From Maratus speciosus (Eukaryota; Arthropoda; Arachnida; Araneae; Salticidae), in NCBI GenBank assembly GCA_963932465.1, contig OZ010796.1:80113292-80177291 (forward strand): a stretch of DNA of 64,000 bases, written 5' to 3'. The translations under genes and the position numbers were made by a program. The notes below the pieces were generated by a model. It saw only the letters and a program-made list of their open reading frames with translations, did no database searches and was not told the origin of the DNA. This document shows positions 22,891 through 35,767 of this stretch, in pieces; the first letter of the stretch is position 1, and the number at the start of each line of letters is the position of its first letter.

Positions 22891-23199
22891 TTGGCATGAA
22901 GATGCGACTGAAAAATGAAAGTTAATAAGCTACTTTTACAGTCAACTCTTCCGCACCGGATTTCCTATTTAGCCGAAATCGACTTGTGATTAGCTGTAGT
23001 GCTACTGTGCATTAACGTACTTCCGCATTGACAATCTTGGCGCCCGCCGACTGTGAGAGAAATTAAAAAACTCCTTAAATTAAACTACTTTTAGATTTGT
23101 CGAATTTACTTGTAGGTGTCTTGAACTGACCATATACGTTTTCATTTATCCAATAATATTTATCTATTTTTTATCTAGCTATTTTTCAGTCATTTGAAA

Positions 23200-25240
23200 A
23201 TTGATTTTGTGGTTTCAAGTGAATTTGGTCGCAGTACTGAGGAGGATATTGGATTAACAAGAAAAACAAATTCTAGGCATGCCAGAAAGTAAAACAAATT
23301 TATCTGAAAAAGAAGGAATATCAACCCTTTTTTCATTTCACTGCGATCTCTTCGGAGGTGGAATGAAGCTGTAACCTCATAACCCCCATCGCCATCGACT
23401 TCTTTGGGTGTATGCTGGGGCTTCACTGTGCACTAGTATATGGGACTAACCAGAATAGCTGCGTCACAAAAAAATTTAATTTTATCTCAAAAGAAAGAAA
23501 AAAAATTAGTTTTTTTTTCATTTTTGACTATTTCGAAAGGGGGCCCTATATCTCCATCAGCCCCCTTCCCCTCATTGGGTATACTGTAGCGTAACTGCGC
23601 GCTGATATGAGACTAGCCAGAAAGTCTAGTTCGTTGTATTGCAGAAAACAATTGCATTACAAATTTATCTCAAACAAAAAGAAAAAAAAATCAGCACTTT
23701 TTTCATTTCATTTTCAACTATTTTGGGAGAGGTCTGTAACCCCATCACCCCCTTTCTACTTCTTTGGGTATAATGTGGTGTCACTGTGCACTAATATGGA
23801 ACTAAACAGAAGAGTGTGGCTAGTCTGTTGAATGATAGGAGGGAAAAAAACGCAAATTTATTTCAAACAGAAAGAAAAAAGCAATATTTCTTTTTTACTA
23901 TTTCGGTAGGAGGGGTCTGTAAGTCCATCAGCCGCCTCCTCTTCTTTCGGTATGCAGTGATGCCAATGTGGACTAATATGGATTTAACAAGAATGGCTAT
24001 TTCGCTGTATGGCAGAAGAAAAATTACGAATTTATCTCAAAGAAGAAGAAAAAATCAGCCTTTTTTTTCATTTGATTTTCGACTATTTAGGAAGGGGGCA
24101 CCCCATTAGACCCTTTCACCTCTTTGGGTATAATGTGGTGCCACTGTGTACTAGTATGGAACTAAAGAGAAGAGAGCGGCTAGTCTGTTGAATGATAGGG
24201 GGGGGGGGATACAAATTTATCTCAAACAAAAAGAAAAATATCAGCACTTTTTCATTTCATGTTCGACTTTTTTGGGGAGAGGGATGTAACCCCATTAGCC
24301 CCCTTCTACCTTTTTGGGTATAACGTGGTGTCACTGTACACTAATATGGAACTACAGCGAAGGGAGCGGTTAGTCTGTTGAATGATAAGGAAGAAAATGC
24401 AAATTTATCTTAAACAGGGAGAAAAAATTCAGCACTATTTTTTCATTTCATTTTCTACTATTTCGAGAGGGGGGGGGGCTGTAATTGCAACAACCCCCTC
24501 CCCATCATTGGGTATGCTGTGATGTCGGTGTGGACTAATATGGAGTTAACGAGAATGGCTATTTTGCTGTATGACAGAAGAAAAAATTACTGATTTATCT
24601 TTAAAAAATAAGGAAAAAACACTTTTTTCATTTAATTTTTCGACTATTTCTGGTTTGGGGGGGGGGGGTAACCCCGTCAGCCCCATTTCTCTTCTTTGGT
24701 GTCAATATGGACTACTATGGAACTAAAGCGAAGGAAGCGCATAGTCTGTTGAACAATAGGGGAAAAAATGCAAATTTATCTTAAACAGGGAGAAAAAATT
24801 CAGCACTATTTTATCATTTCATTTTCGACCATTTCGAGAGGAGGGGGCTGAAATTCCATCAGCCTCCTCCCCATCTTTGGGTATGCTGTGATGCCAATGT
24901 GGGCTCATATGGTGTTAACGAGAATGTCTATTTTGCTATATGACAGAAGAAAAAATTACAGATTTATCTTTAAAAAGTAAGGAAAAATTACTTTTTCATT
25001 TAATTTTTCGACTATTTCGGGAGGAGAGGGGGGGCTGTAACATCGTCTGACCCCTTTCTCTTCTTTGTTGTCAATGTGGACTAATATGGGGCTAATGAGA
25101 ATGGCTAGTCTGCTGTATCATTGAAAAAAATTTAATTTTTTTCCAAAAAAGAAAGACGAAAAGCAGCACTTTTTCATATCACTTTCGAAAATTTTTTTTG
25201 GGGGGGGGGCTGTAGCCCCATCAGCCCCCCCTTGGGTACG
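23200..25240 (+). repeat. ~185-bp tandem array
   Basis: About eleven units contain, in order, a g-rich run, gtaaccccatcagccccc, cttctttgggtataatgtgg, cactaatatggaactaa, gctagtctgttgaatgatag, aaatttatctcaaacaaaaa and cactttttcatttcatttt. The marker ttgggtat recurs about every 180-190 bases (near 23405, 23577, 23762, 23945, 24125, 24315, 24508, 24879). The last unit runs into the right terminus of the enclosing element: cttgggtacgcccatg is a modified ttgggtat marker. Confidence 0.9.
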
Positions 25241-25254
25241 CCCATGGTTTAAAT

Positions 25255-25905
25255 ATATATAGATATTGCACATTATTACTTTTATTTAATATAATTTTAA
25301 CATGTAGGGATTAGAGCTGGATGATATCAAAATTTTAATATCGCAACATGTTGGTATTGGTGAGGTATCGCGATACTAATTTAAAGGGATAGTAAAGCCA
25401 TTTCCTAATTTCGAAAGACAAATTATGTAGTAGCAGAAATTTAAACACAAAGCAGAGAAAAAAGTAATGAATCAAAGTTTTTATATCTATTTGCTCATAC
25501 AATGTAATTTCATTTTTTAATTTTAAACAAAATATAGAAAAAATGAATCAGTTTTGCAAGAACTATTTGCATTTACACCATTGCTTTCATAAAGCTTTTC
25601 TTTAAAGATAGTATTTTCATACTTCTTCTTATTTTTTTGTATTAACCTTTTTTTTAAGTCTAATTTTCAGAACTATTTAATTTTCATGATATGATTAAAT
25701 ATAAGATTTTAAAAAAATTTCATTTAATAAAATAAAATTCGAAATTGTCCGCATAAAAAATATAAAATATCCTTTTCATAGAATTTTAATTGTAGACGAG
25801 TATTTGTTTTGTTTTTTTTTGAGGGGGGGAGGGGTGTGGCTCCAAATTGAATTTGTCTCGACTGAGCCTAATTTCAATTATTTTGCACACTGGATGGGCC
25901 TGTGC
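25255..25905. other. Unassigned AT-rich spacer
   Basis: No gene, TIR or tandem structure was recognised here apart from T-rich and G-rich tracts. Confidence 0.5.
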
Positions 25906-27389
25906 CAGGCCCGTAGCCAGATGGGGCCGAAGTGGGCTGAGCCTCCCCTAACCATTTCACTATTTTTTTTTCAACAAATGTTTTCATATATATTTTAATT
26001 AATCTTAAAAAGTATGTGCAAGAAAAACGTTTTGATCTTTAAACTGCCTTGAATCGAATATGCCAAATTTTTTTTTATTCAGAAGCATGTTAGTTTTGTT
26101 ATGTTATCTTGCGGTAAAATTCTTTAAATACGAGCTAAGTAGGGAAAATTGCTTTATCCTGAAAAATTCGAGTCCAGATCACCACTAATTAAACCAGTTA
26201 CCCACCAGATGTTTTGGATGTAGTAAATAAGATATTGAATCTTGTTAATGATGGTTGTCGTACACGTGAATGGAAATAAACATGTGTTATTCGACCTCAT
26301 CGGTAATTATCGAAGCGCTAAAAACGCGATCATTTAATCGTTTCATTTGACAATATGTGTTTAGTTAATGATGAGATAGTAGTGATGAGAAAGTAGTATC
26401 CTTTTAGAAAGAAATTACGAACATATAAAACTGTCAATTTATACAAATGGAATAAGAAAAAACTTTGTATGGATGCCATTAATTGTTTTATGTCATGGGT
26501 TTTGGCAGAGCATGTGTGGCTAGGGTATATTAGGTAATCGAAGGAGTTCGGAATTTTCAAGAATCGGAATTCCTGTTTGTTATTCTAACCTACTTTTTTT
26601 TTCTTTTGTCCAGGACATTGAAAACTTTTTTTTTCTTTTGTCTAATAACAATTAAACATTAAGCGAAATATTACGATTAAGGTAAAATTTATTATAAGGT
26701 TTTTGACAAAAATCTCTTCATTTAAGCAGTGGATATTAAATTAAATCTATTTTCAAGTTCAAATTCGCTAATTTCTAGCCCATTTGCATTACTGATAAAG
26801 GTAAAAAAATTACAGATTTGTTTATTCACGTTCAAAGAATTGAACTGCGTTTTACGTTTTATAAAGTTATTTCAAATCTAAACCAAACCAGACCAGCTAC
26901 TTTCTGACATATTCGCAAAAAACATTTATTGCTAAAAGTATACAATTTGTAGGTAATCAGTCTTTAAGGAATCGAATAGTGTTTTACGCTATCAGAAAAT
27001 AAAGGCATATTTTGACGCTTTAGGCTTGTTTTCATGACATGACAAAGATATAATGGTAGTCATCCTGTAGCAGTTAGCTGTAACTCAAGATATACGAAAT
27101 GTATAGGAAAATGGAGAACGCTATTCGATTCTTAGGCATATTAATGTGAGAACTTGGCAATTTTTAGACAAGTGGGAAAGAAAGTTAGTTCTTGAATGCG
27201 TCAAGAAATTTCCGTTGTCACGTGAGAGTAAATTATTTTTTGAGACCCTTTTTAATGAAAACTGTTCACTAGTTTCGAAAAAGACCAGCTTTCACCGAAA
27301 ATTATGATAGGTGCCCCTTTTTTGAAATCAGGAAATACATGAAAGCATTCTGAAACATTTTTTTTTCTTTTCTTTCTTTCTCTCTCTCT

Positions 27390-28030
27390 CTACCGGATTC
27401 TTTTTATTAATGTGGAAAAATCGCGAAAAAACACTAGAAGTTGCAGAAAAAAATCCCGAAAATTTCAATAATTACAGAAGACAAAATTTATTTTATTGGA
27501 TTAAAAAGGAAAACAGGATTTCTTTTACGAATGTCAAAAAGTCGCCGCAAAACATTAAAAAAACTCCAAATATGGCGAAAAATTCTAAAATTGCTGTAAG
27601 TATTCCAAATAAACTTTATTGAAAAGAGGACATAATTTACTATATTTAGCTAAAATATTAAAACTGGATTCCTTTTACTAATGCGAAAAAATCACCGCAA
27701 ATAATAATAATAATTTTTAAAAAAAACACAAAAAATTGTACAAAAAATCGCCAAAAATTCAGAAATAGCAGAGGACAAAATTTAGTTCAATGAGATAAAA
27801 AATTGTAACCGGAAATCTTTCCCGAATGTTCGGCGCGAAACGCGAAAAAACATTAAAAATCGAGGAAGACAAAATGTACTATATTAGGCTAAATGTTGAA
27901 ACCGAATTCTCTGATGTCAAAAATCTCCTCGGAAAGCAAAAGAATTACTAAAAATTGCATTGAAAATTGCAAAAACTTCAAAAATCGTCGAGCAGATAAC
28001 TTACTACATTAGGGCTAAAAATTTGAAACT
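27390..28030 (+). repeat. Degenerate ~180-bp tandem array
   Basis: Three to four units repeat ggattccttttactaatg, gaaaaatcgccgcaaaa, short lysine/asparagine-rich text and gaggacaaaatttactatatta. Related units occur at 32390-32950 inside another hAT-like segment. ORFs such as 27410-27622 follow the repeat and are not genes. Confidence 0.7.
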
Positions 28031-28709
28031 GAATTTATTTTCAAACTATTTTACCCTTAAATGTCAATATTTTTAAATCGAAATTTTACTCGAACAATAG
28101 CTAAAAAGTTGGTTTACGGTATAAAAATGTTAGAGGATTAGCGTTTAAATAAGCTTACCTAATAAGAGTGTGCAATGTCAAACCTATGAGATTTTTTTTT
28201 TTCAAAGTGATTCCCACCCCCCTCTAAATCTCATAATTTCTGATGCAAATTTATACTTAATCATTAGCTTAAATGATAGTGAATATTGTATTAAAATTTC
28301 AGAGAAATTACCAGAGATGTCGCTTTAAAACTAAATGTACGCTTAAAAAGCGGGTATGTTTGTATTTTGTTTTTCGAAGCCTTTGCAGAGTTTTAAAGTA
28401 TGCAGAAAAAACAAAAATCGTTGAAATGACTTCCAGAAAATATTTTTTTTTTGAAAAGATTACTAATATTATTTTTTTCAAACGGGTTGAACCATTCGTA
28501 AGAAAAATAAATGCTAAATAAGTGGATTTTTTTTTTTTTTTTTTTTTTTTCGTATTTTGATCCAAAGCGCGGATGCAGATTTTTAAACATTGCAAAAAAA
28601 AAAAAAAAAAAAAAGATACGTCGTCCGAAATGAGTTTTTTTTTAAGGGTTGATATTCATATTTTTAAAAACAGATTGCATTGTCAAAGTGAAGAAAGAGT
28701 GAGCTTTAA

Positions 28710-29170
28710 ACGAGTATTTTTTTATTTTCTGGTATTTCGAACGATAAAATTTATGCAAAATGGGTGGGGCGGAGAGGCGTGAAAAACATCGTTTCAAAAG
28801 AATCTTTTTGAAACAGTTAATATTAATCTTTTTTAAATGGATTGCACCTTTAGAAAGATAAAAATGCGATAATATGGTGTATATATTTTATCTTTTTCGT
28901 ATCTCGATTCATCTAGCCGAAATACGGATTAAGTATGATCAATCCGTTCTTCCCAGCTTTTAAAACTGTGGAACGGCATTTCTGCCATCATGGTGCGACT
29001 TTTCATGCCACTTTGTGATGTTTATCGTGGTTTTTAAATAGGCTAATTAACAAAAAATGAAAAATCGGAGCATCGGGTGCATCAGGACTTGCTTTGGATT
29101 ATCCTCACCTACATTTTCAGGCCTCTATGTGTGGTAGATATTACTAGCCATCCCGGGCACTCAAACCATC
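28710..29170 (+). repeat. Dispersed repeat, copy 2
   Basis: Diverged relative of 7062-7740. It shares cctttagaaagataaaa, the region around atgccactt and the ending gatattactagccat followed by cccgggcac. This copy lacks the 175-bp MITE found in the first. Confidence 0.55.
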
Positions 29171-29577
29171 TTTCTTTTATTAATAATATAATAAAAATTA
29201 TAATATTATTATATTATTAATAATATAATAATAATAATAACACTGTTATATAATAAATTATAAACTACAACCAAAATCAGTGCTCAGTGTTCGATTTTTC
29301 TTCATTCTACTTTTCTTAAGTAACCAATTGTTTAAATCTTATTTTAACACCAGTTAATAATTTCTACTTATTATATCAATTGTGAATGTAATCGGAAATA
29401 TTTTTGCATACTACATTCTGCAAAACATGCTCAATAAAGTAAAAAATGTAATAGGTTTTGAGAATTGGAAAATTCACGAAACCAGTCTGAAATGCATGAT
29501 TTTTTCTTTATTAAAATTTTAATGATTTTTTTTTTTTAATGAGGTGTCGTGTGCAGTCTATGTTTTCGTATTATATA

Positions 29578-29798
29578 CAGTAAAAACGTCTAAGACAACT
29601 CTCACGGGATGCGTAAAAAGTCTATTTTAGATAGTTTTTCGTCTCAGCCGGTACACCGCCCCTAATTTGCTTTGTATTCTTTTCACCGGATTACGATTTT
29701 TTTCAGTTTAAGAATTTCCCTATAAAAAATTCCGTTATAGCCAGGTTACGTTATAAATGGTTCCTTTATAGACAGTTGCATTTTTGCTGAATTTACTG
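29578..29798. mobile_element. Possible pogo-type mini-element
   Basis: The sequence starts cagtaaaaacgtc after TA and ends in atttactg. The ends are short inverted copies (cagtaaa), with tataaatggttcctttatag near the right end. The right TA is replaced by tg, so the call is tentative. Confidence 0.35.
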
Positions 29799-30348
29799 TG
29801 TTTTGTTTGCACTAGAGATATGGATTGTTTAAAGATGTTATCCCCACCAGACTATTTCAGAAACCCCCCCCGGACATCACTCGCTGGTTACGGTCCTGGC
29901 CTAGAAATCTGACTTTTCCCAAACTCGGACCGTCAACTCTATTTTTTGTCGATTTGGGTTAGGTTTTGATGCTAGCGGGTCAGGGTCGGGTCCAAGTTAA
30001 TTCTATGTTTAAAAAACAATCCGGTATATTTTTCAGATGAAAAAACTATTTATTTGAATATTAAAAAAACTAAAACTATTCTCCAAAATAATAACTTTTA
30101 AATGTACGTCCAATTTTTTGTATAAAAATAAAATTAATATGAAATATATAACAGTAAACTAGTTTTCCATGATTGCATTCAAATATGGATTAATTTTCTT
30201 TTATTTAATGCTCGGATCGGATATACGAAATCATTGTATTCGGGTTGACTTTAAATAAAATTTTCGGGTTCAATTTGCTTGTGTAGAAATCTAGAACAGA
30301 TCTTTACTCTGAATACGTTTACAATATCAAGATGAGAATCAAATTACT

Positions 30349-31165
30349 TGAATTGTTTTTGACTGGTATTCAGCTTTTTAAATTAATATTTTTCAAACCA
30401 ATTTTTTAAAAGAAAGTCTAAAAAATTTTTTCAGGTGAAAAACATGAAAAAAAATTCATATTAGAAATAAAATTGTGAACTATTTTCCCATGAATGTATT
30501 AAAAAAAACCCGATAAATTGTTAAGAATGTTGTCTTTATTATCGTGAATGTAAATGTTCATTCACATTAAAATCTTAACTGAAAAGTTTATCAAGTGAAA
30601 GAAAAATGTAAAAAAAAAAAAAAAAAAAATCAGTCAATATTCCTTTTAGCTAGCAATCTTCAAAGGTAACGTATTTATTCAAAAATATTTCATTTAAGAT
30701 TATTCTAATTTTTCCCCCGCTCAAAAATGTAAAATGTTTTGACTTATACACAAACTCATTTTTGCATCTAAATTCATGAAAATTCCATGCATTTAAATGG
30801 AAAATAATGGTACATTTACATGGAAAGCAATGGTGCATTTACATGGAAAATAATAGTGCACTGACATGAAATATTTTAAGAATCGAGTAACGTTTTCCAT
30901 TTTACCATAAATGAAATAAATCGTGAATCATAATTGTTTTCACCTGGTATTCAGCTTTTTAAATTAATATTTTTCAAACCAATTTTTCAAAAGAAAGTCC
31001 AAAAAAATTTTTCAGGTGAAAAACATGAAAAAATTTCATATTAGAAATAAAATTGTGAACTATTTTCCCATGAATGTATTAAAAAAACCGATAAATTGTT
31101 AAGAATGTTGTCTTTATTATCGCTAATGTAAATATTCATTCACATTAAAAACTTAACTAAAAAGT
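30349..31165 (+). repeat. 588-bp tandem repeat, interrupted
   Basis: Segment A (30349-30586, from actggtattcagctttttaa) is followed by segment B (30587-30936, from tttatcaagtgaaagaaaaa). A then recurs at 30937-31165 with over 90% identity by eye. The expected second B is missing here but appears at 39660-40006, so something has been inserted at the A/B junction. Confidence 0.88.
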
Positions 31166-31379
31166 CCTTCCGGCCAGTGCCGGGAGGAAGAGGTAGCTTT
31201 CATATTCCTTATTTTAAAAAAGCCAACTTATATTATTCAAACACACGAAGCTCAATTAAGTGGAAACCGAATGTAGGAGATTCGATACTAATTTTTATCA
31301 ATACTAAATCATTATGAATGAGAATTTCGCAAAATTAGTCAGCTTTATCCAAGCTACTTTTATTTAAAGTAACTTATAT

Positions 31380-32073
31380 TTCGCTGCCAAATTCGGCGAT
31401 TTCTTAAAGTGCCTGCCATTTTAAGACAACATGGTGGATAAGGCTAACCAGTGAACTTGGTCGAGACCTTAGTAATTGCTGTGCACATGCTCACTCACAT
31501 CGGAATCGGTTGATACATACGAGTGCTGTCGCAGGCAAAAAATCAGATTTTTCAAAATGTCACCCACGTTGGAAATTGAAACTGCTATATCTGAGCCATT
31601 TTTTAAGATAAAGACAAACAAAAAATGCTCCTGAATCCTTATATCAAGGTCAAATACTTAAGAAAGAAACCTTTTTCAATTTCTAATTTTTTTGCACCTC
31701 ACTTTAAATATATATATTTTTTAATTTAATGGCCGCCATTTTGAAACAAGATGGCTGATGAAGCTGGCCAGCGAACTTGGTCGAGATATTAATGTATACT
31801 ATCCACATGCCTTCTTCCATCGAAATAAGCGAATACGTGTGGTATCGCGAGACAAATACAAGATCGTTTCAAAGTGTTAGCCATGATAGAAATTCAAAGT
31901 GCTATAATTCAACCACTTTTTAAGATATAAACAAAAGAACAAATTTTCAAAAACAAAAACTGCTCCAGAATCTTTGTATCAAGGCCAAACACATAAAAAA
32001 AATCTTTTTCATTTTCCAATTTTTTAATACCTTATTTTAAATTTTAAATTACTTTTTTTTAAAATGGCAACCC
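31380..32073 (+). repeat. ~325-bp tandem array, first block
   Basis: Two units contain ggccgccattttgaaacaag, atggctgatgaagctggcca, gaacttggtcgaga, then tcaaaatgt, ctataactcagccatttttt and aagatataga. The array halts at atggcaaccc and resumes at 35768 after a 3.7-kb insertion. Confidence 0.88.
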
Positions 32074-32389
32074 CAGGGGGGTACCATTCGTGCGATGCGC
32101 CAACTGTAAAGATTCCTTAACTGCTCGCGCATTACGTCACGTGGCGGACAGATTCGCCTCGCTTCGCTCGTTTCAATAGTATTCTGTATGCCGTTCTGCC
32201 TTGGATTTTTTTTCTGTGAATGATTTTAATTTTTATATTATTTTAACAGCCTTTTTTAAAAAAACCCTATTGAATGCACTATATCAACGTGTTCTAATAA
32301 CACTCGGAGAACACGTATACAGCTTTAACAATACAGTACAGAGTCGAAATTCCGAATTCTTCAAAATCCGGGCATTTTGTTAACTGGCG

Positions 32390-32950
32390 ATTATTATTCT
32401 GGAAAATCGCAAAGAAAAACACTAAAATCGCAAAGGACAAAATTTACTATACTAAGCTACAATTTCAAAACCGTATTCCTTTTACGTGCGTCAAAAAATT
32501 CCTGCAGAACGCGAAAACCTCAAAGAACTCCATAAAAGAATCGCGAGAAATTCAGCATAAACTTTAATGAAAGAAAAAAAAAAGAGGACAGCATTTACTA
32601 TATTAGAATAAAATATTAAAAACAGATTTCTTTCACAAATGCAGCCAAATCGCCATGAAGTGGAGGGGGGGGGGAGTTCGAAACTCGCAGAGGAGAAAAT
32701 TTATTATATTTCGCTAAAAGTTGGTAACCGAGTTCCTTTTACAAATCTCAAAATTCTAAAAATCGCATAAAAAATTCGAGAAAAATGCGAAAATCTCTGC
32801 ACGAACTCCGAATAAACTTTACTGAAAAAAAAAATGACAAGATTTAACACAATAGTGGGCTAAAAAAATAAATTCGGATTCCTTTTACTCATATGGAAAA
32901 ATCGCCGCAAAAATATAAAAAAGAAAACGTCAAAAATTGCATAAAAAATT
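32390..32950 (+). repeat. Degenerate ~180-bp array (second location)
   Basis: About three units with aaaatcgc, gaggacaaaatttactatat, attccttttac and aaaaatcgccgc resemble the array at 27390-28030. A shared repeat unit in two different hAT-like segments suggests common ancestry of their interiors. Confidence 0.65.
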
Positions 32951-33920
32951 TAAAAATTTTCTTTTGTTATAGGGATTTTTTTTACCTTTAAAAAAAATTC
33001 CCCTATTAAAATATTTGCTTTAGCATTATCTTTTTTTACTTTCTTTTATCTATAACAGAAGAACGTATTGTAGTCGAATTTTTGTTCGACTTCCAGCTTT
33101 CGACGGATTTACACGTTTTAAATGTCAGAGGTCCCGAAAAACATGTTTTTACAAAATATCTGTCTGTTCGTATATATGTATGTCTCATTATATCATCGGA
33201 AAGTATATATACAAAGTTATGTATTTTTGACTATGGCCAGCATGTCAAGGTTAAATTTGGGGATTTTCCGCCGAGAGGGGGCGCTGTAATAGCGATTTTT
33301 GTTCTATTTTCATTATTGATTCACCGGAAAGCATACAAAGTTAGGCATAGATTTGAACCAAACTTCATACGTATATTTTTGACTAGTGACGCCAGATCCC
33401 AGTTGAAAATGGATATGTAACCCTGGAAGGGGGCGCTGTGATAACGATTTTTGTGCGATTTTCTCGATTTTTCGTAGTTTTGTTGTACATCGGCTGCTGA
33501 TGCAGCGACATGCACTTCGTATCTAGCTAACCCAGCGATTCGCAAACAGAATAACGATGATATTTATTTTATTAAATATTACATTCGCGTTACTCTGATC
33601 TGATTAATAAAATGAAGCAGAAATTTAAGATGAAAATTAATGTAGGGTTGAAGTATTAGCCTATAAGCAGTGCTTAATTTGCGTTGGATATTATCGTTAA
33701 TATATTCTGTTTGATTATCAGCTCCGCTACTTCTTTGTTTTTAGTGAAAATTTAAATATTGGTCTGAATTCACCGGCGGTCACTTCGGAATTTAGCGGAA
33801 AAAGTATTTCTAAAAAATCAAAGCCTAAATTTTAATTTCTTTCTTTCCCATCTCTAATCTTTTGCGTTCTTTCCTACCAACTCGCTTACGTATGTGACAT
33901 AGTGTGTCCTGTGTAGGTTT

Positions 33921-34618
33921 CAGAGCCGAAACTAGGGGGGGTGGGGGGGGAGGGCAGAGGGGGCATGCGCCCCGGCTGCCAGAACGAAGGGGCGCCAAAT
34001 GAAGGATTATATCTTTGGAATGGATCATTTTCTTCTGATGGACTGATGGCTTCTATTATTATGAAACAGGCATTATAAATGAAGTGTCAGGTGAAGATGA
34101 AAGAGCAGTCGTATAACAGTCGTTTTTTTTTTTGTCAAAAAAAATTATGGCCATTTTCTTTCTTCCCATTCTGACCAGAAAATCAGAGTTCTAACTTTTT
34201 ACGACTGCTCTTTCATCTTCACTTGACACTTCATTTATAATGGCTGTTTCATAATAATAGAAGCCACCAGACCATCAGATGAAAGTAACTCGGCGAAAGT
34301 GGAAACTTGGTTAAGCAGGACTCAGATAATCGGGACTCTAACTGTATATTTCATTTTAAAAATGATTTTTAGAATATTTTTGCTTGGTGTTCAAAGGGGA
34401 GTCTTGACCCCCGTGACCTTCCCCTTGGATCCACCATTGTAGATTACGTAGTTCAGTATTACATATTTTATGATTACATATTTTAAATTTTAAAATAAGT
34501 CGACTATTAGAAGATTAGTAAAATTCTCTTTATAATTTACTTTGCGGAAGAGGAGGGGAGGGGGGGGCGACAAAATCCATGTTTGCCCCGGGTGCAAAAA
34601 AGGCTAGTTTCGACCCTG
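33921..34618. mobile_element. Palindromic hAT MITE, copy 1
   Basis: The ends are cagagccgaaactag and ctagtttcgaccctg, with 8-base flanks gtaggttt (33913-33920) and gtagggtt (34619-34626) that differ at one position. The inner arms, containing gaagatgaaagagcagtcgt and its complement, fold into a long hairpin around 34130-34200. A second copy in opposite orientation lies at 53947-54529. Confidence 0.85.
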
Positions 34619-35767
34619 GTAGGGTTTTTTTTTTTCAGTGGTTTCAGAATGGCGATGAGGAATGTCAGAATTAGTCGCAACTGTTTTTGCCGTTATTACC
34701 CGCTGCTTTTTGTTCGTGTTTTTAAAATATTCTCTCTGATTAACTTTCTAGCTCTGCACGGTGCTTAATTTGCTCCGAATATCACAGGAGGGCAGCTCCA
34801 GTACTTCTTTATTTTTAGTGAATATTTAAATATTAGTCAGAACAAACCAGAGTTTATAAATACTGCGCACCAATACAAAAAAGTCCATGACGAGTAGGAT
34901 TTTCTGAAAATTTCCCACTCCTGATTTTAATGTTTTTGCTCTGTTCATTTATTAGAATTTATTAGATATTAATTTCTATAAAGATATGTCAAAAGTATAA
35001 ATTTCTTTTTGAGGAAGACGAAATTGCTTTAAAATTTGAAATAGTGTATGAAATATAAATATGCGTATGTGTGTGTGTGTAGGGGGGAGGGCATAAACTT
35101 TGTTGTTATTACGGCAGAATATTAGAGCTCCGGTACTTTTTTTTTTTTTGCTAGAAACTAAGCCCTGTGTATATATATTTTTACAGATATTTGAATCATA
35201 TTGATTTTGATCCTGAATAAGCATAGTGACATTCAAAATTTTTTGAAAACTTATATCTAGTAATCGGACAATGGATTATTGTTAAAAGTTTTGATGTGAG
35301 TTTTGTTTAATTTATTCTGTTTGATAATTCTAGTCTTTTTATTACTACTGCTGTGTCATCATATTCATATAATTCATCCATTCATTTTATTTCACAATAG
35401 TTTAAAAGTTTTCATTTGTACTTTTACGCATTAAAAATTTTAATTTTTTACTGAAGTATTTGAATTTACTGAAGTATTTGAATGAAACAAATGTATCGCG
35501 ATATTATTTAACCATTATGTATGTTATATTTAACTAACTCCAATCAGTGTTTGAACAAATTATTTCAAGGAAAGTGATTTCGTTCAATTTACTTTCGAGG
35601 ATCTGTTTTGAAAAAAATTATTTACTTCATATTCCGTTCTTTTACTCATCTATTTGCATTGTCACGGCCGGTCTCTCTCCGATCTTGTCCGCCACATGAC
35701 GTTTCAGTCCTGCTCTACTCTGATTGGCTATTCTTCAAATGGAACAACCTTATGTAGAAGAACCTTG

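Larger units (their letters stand above)
20901..25246. mobile_element. 4.3-kb hAT-like segment filled with tandem arrays
   Basis: The left terminus is cagtggcgtacgcagg; the complemented right terminus is catgggcgtacccaag. Both sides carry the perfect 8-base duplication gtttaaat (20893-20900, 25247-25254). Between the ends there is almost nothing but two tandem arrays: ~31-bp units (21100-22890) and ~185-bp units (23200-25240). No transposase is visible. G-runs next to the termini resemble those in other hAT mini-elements. It is the cleanest example here of satellite-like DNA bounded by transposon ends. Confidence 0.85.
25906..29898. mobile_element. Candidate third hAT-like array-bearing segment
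   Basis: The left end caggcccgtagccagatggg and the complemented right end caggaccgtaaccagcgag agree over about 15 bases, and a G/C-rich run lies inside the right end. The flanking 8-mers (gcctgtgc and gcctagaa) share only four bases, so the TSD is not demonstrated. The interior carries a degenerate tandem array (27390-28030), a second dispersed-repeat copy (28710-29170) and long T22/A22 tracts near 28525-28615. Confidence 0.4.
32074..35767. mobile_element. 3.7-kb hAT-like segment inside the 325-bp array
   Basis: The perfect 8-mer ggcaaccc flanks both ends (32066-32073, 35768-35775). The left end begins caggggggtacc and the complemented right end begins caaggttcttct, so the extreme TIR is weak. 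A stronger inverted block lies about 60-80 bases in: acgtcacgtggcggacag on the left, acgtcatgtggcggacaa on the complemented right. Excision would rejoin the array. The contents are a degenerate ~180-bp array (32390-32950), two gggggcgctgt-containing repeats (33270-33450) and a nested hAT MITE (33921-34618). The 112-residue ORF at 33082 covers these repeats and is not a gene. Confidence 0.75.

Noticed and set aside
21198..22925. Long overlapping ORFs (up to 123 codons) on both strands
   Set aside because: They trace a ~31-bp tandem repeat with few stop codons. The peptides are low-complexity and mirror each other on opposite strands.
25906..29898. Treating this as a proven hAT insertion
   Set aside because: The ends match for ~15 bases but the flanking 8-mers share only four, so it is kept only as a low-confidence candidate.
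33082..33420. 112-residue plus-strand ORF
   Set aside because: It lies over duplicated gggggcgctgt-containing repeat text inside a hAT-like segment and shows no domain.
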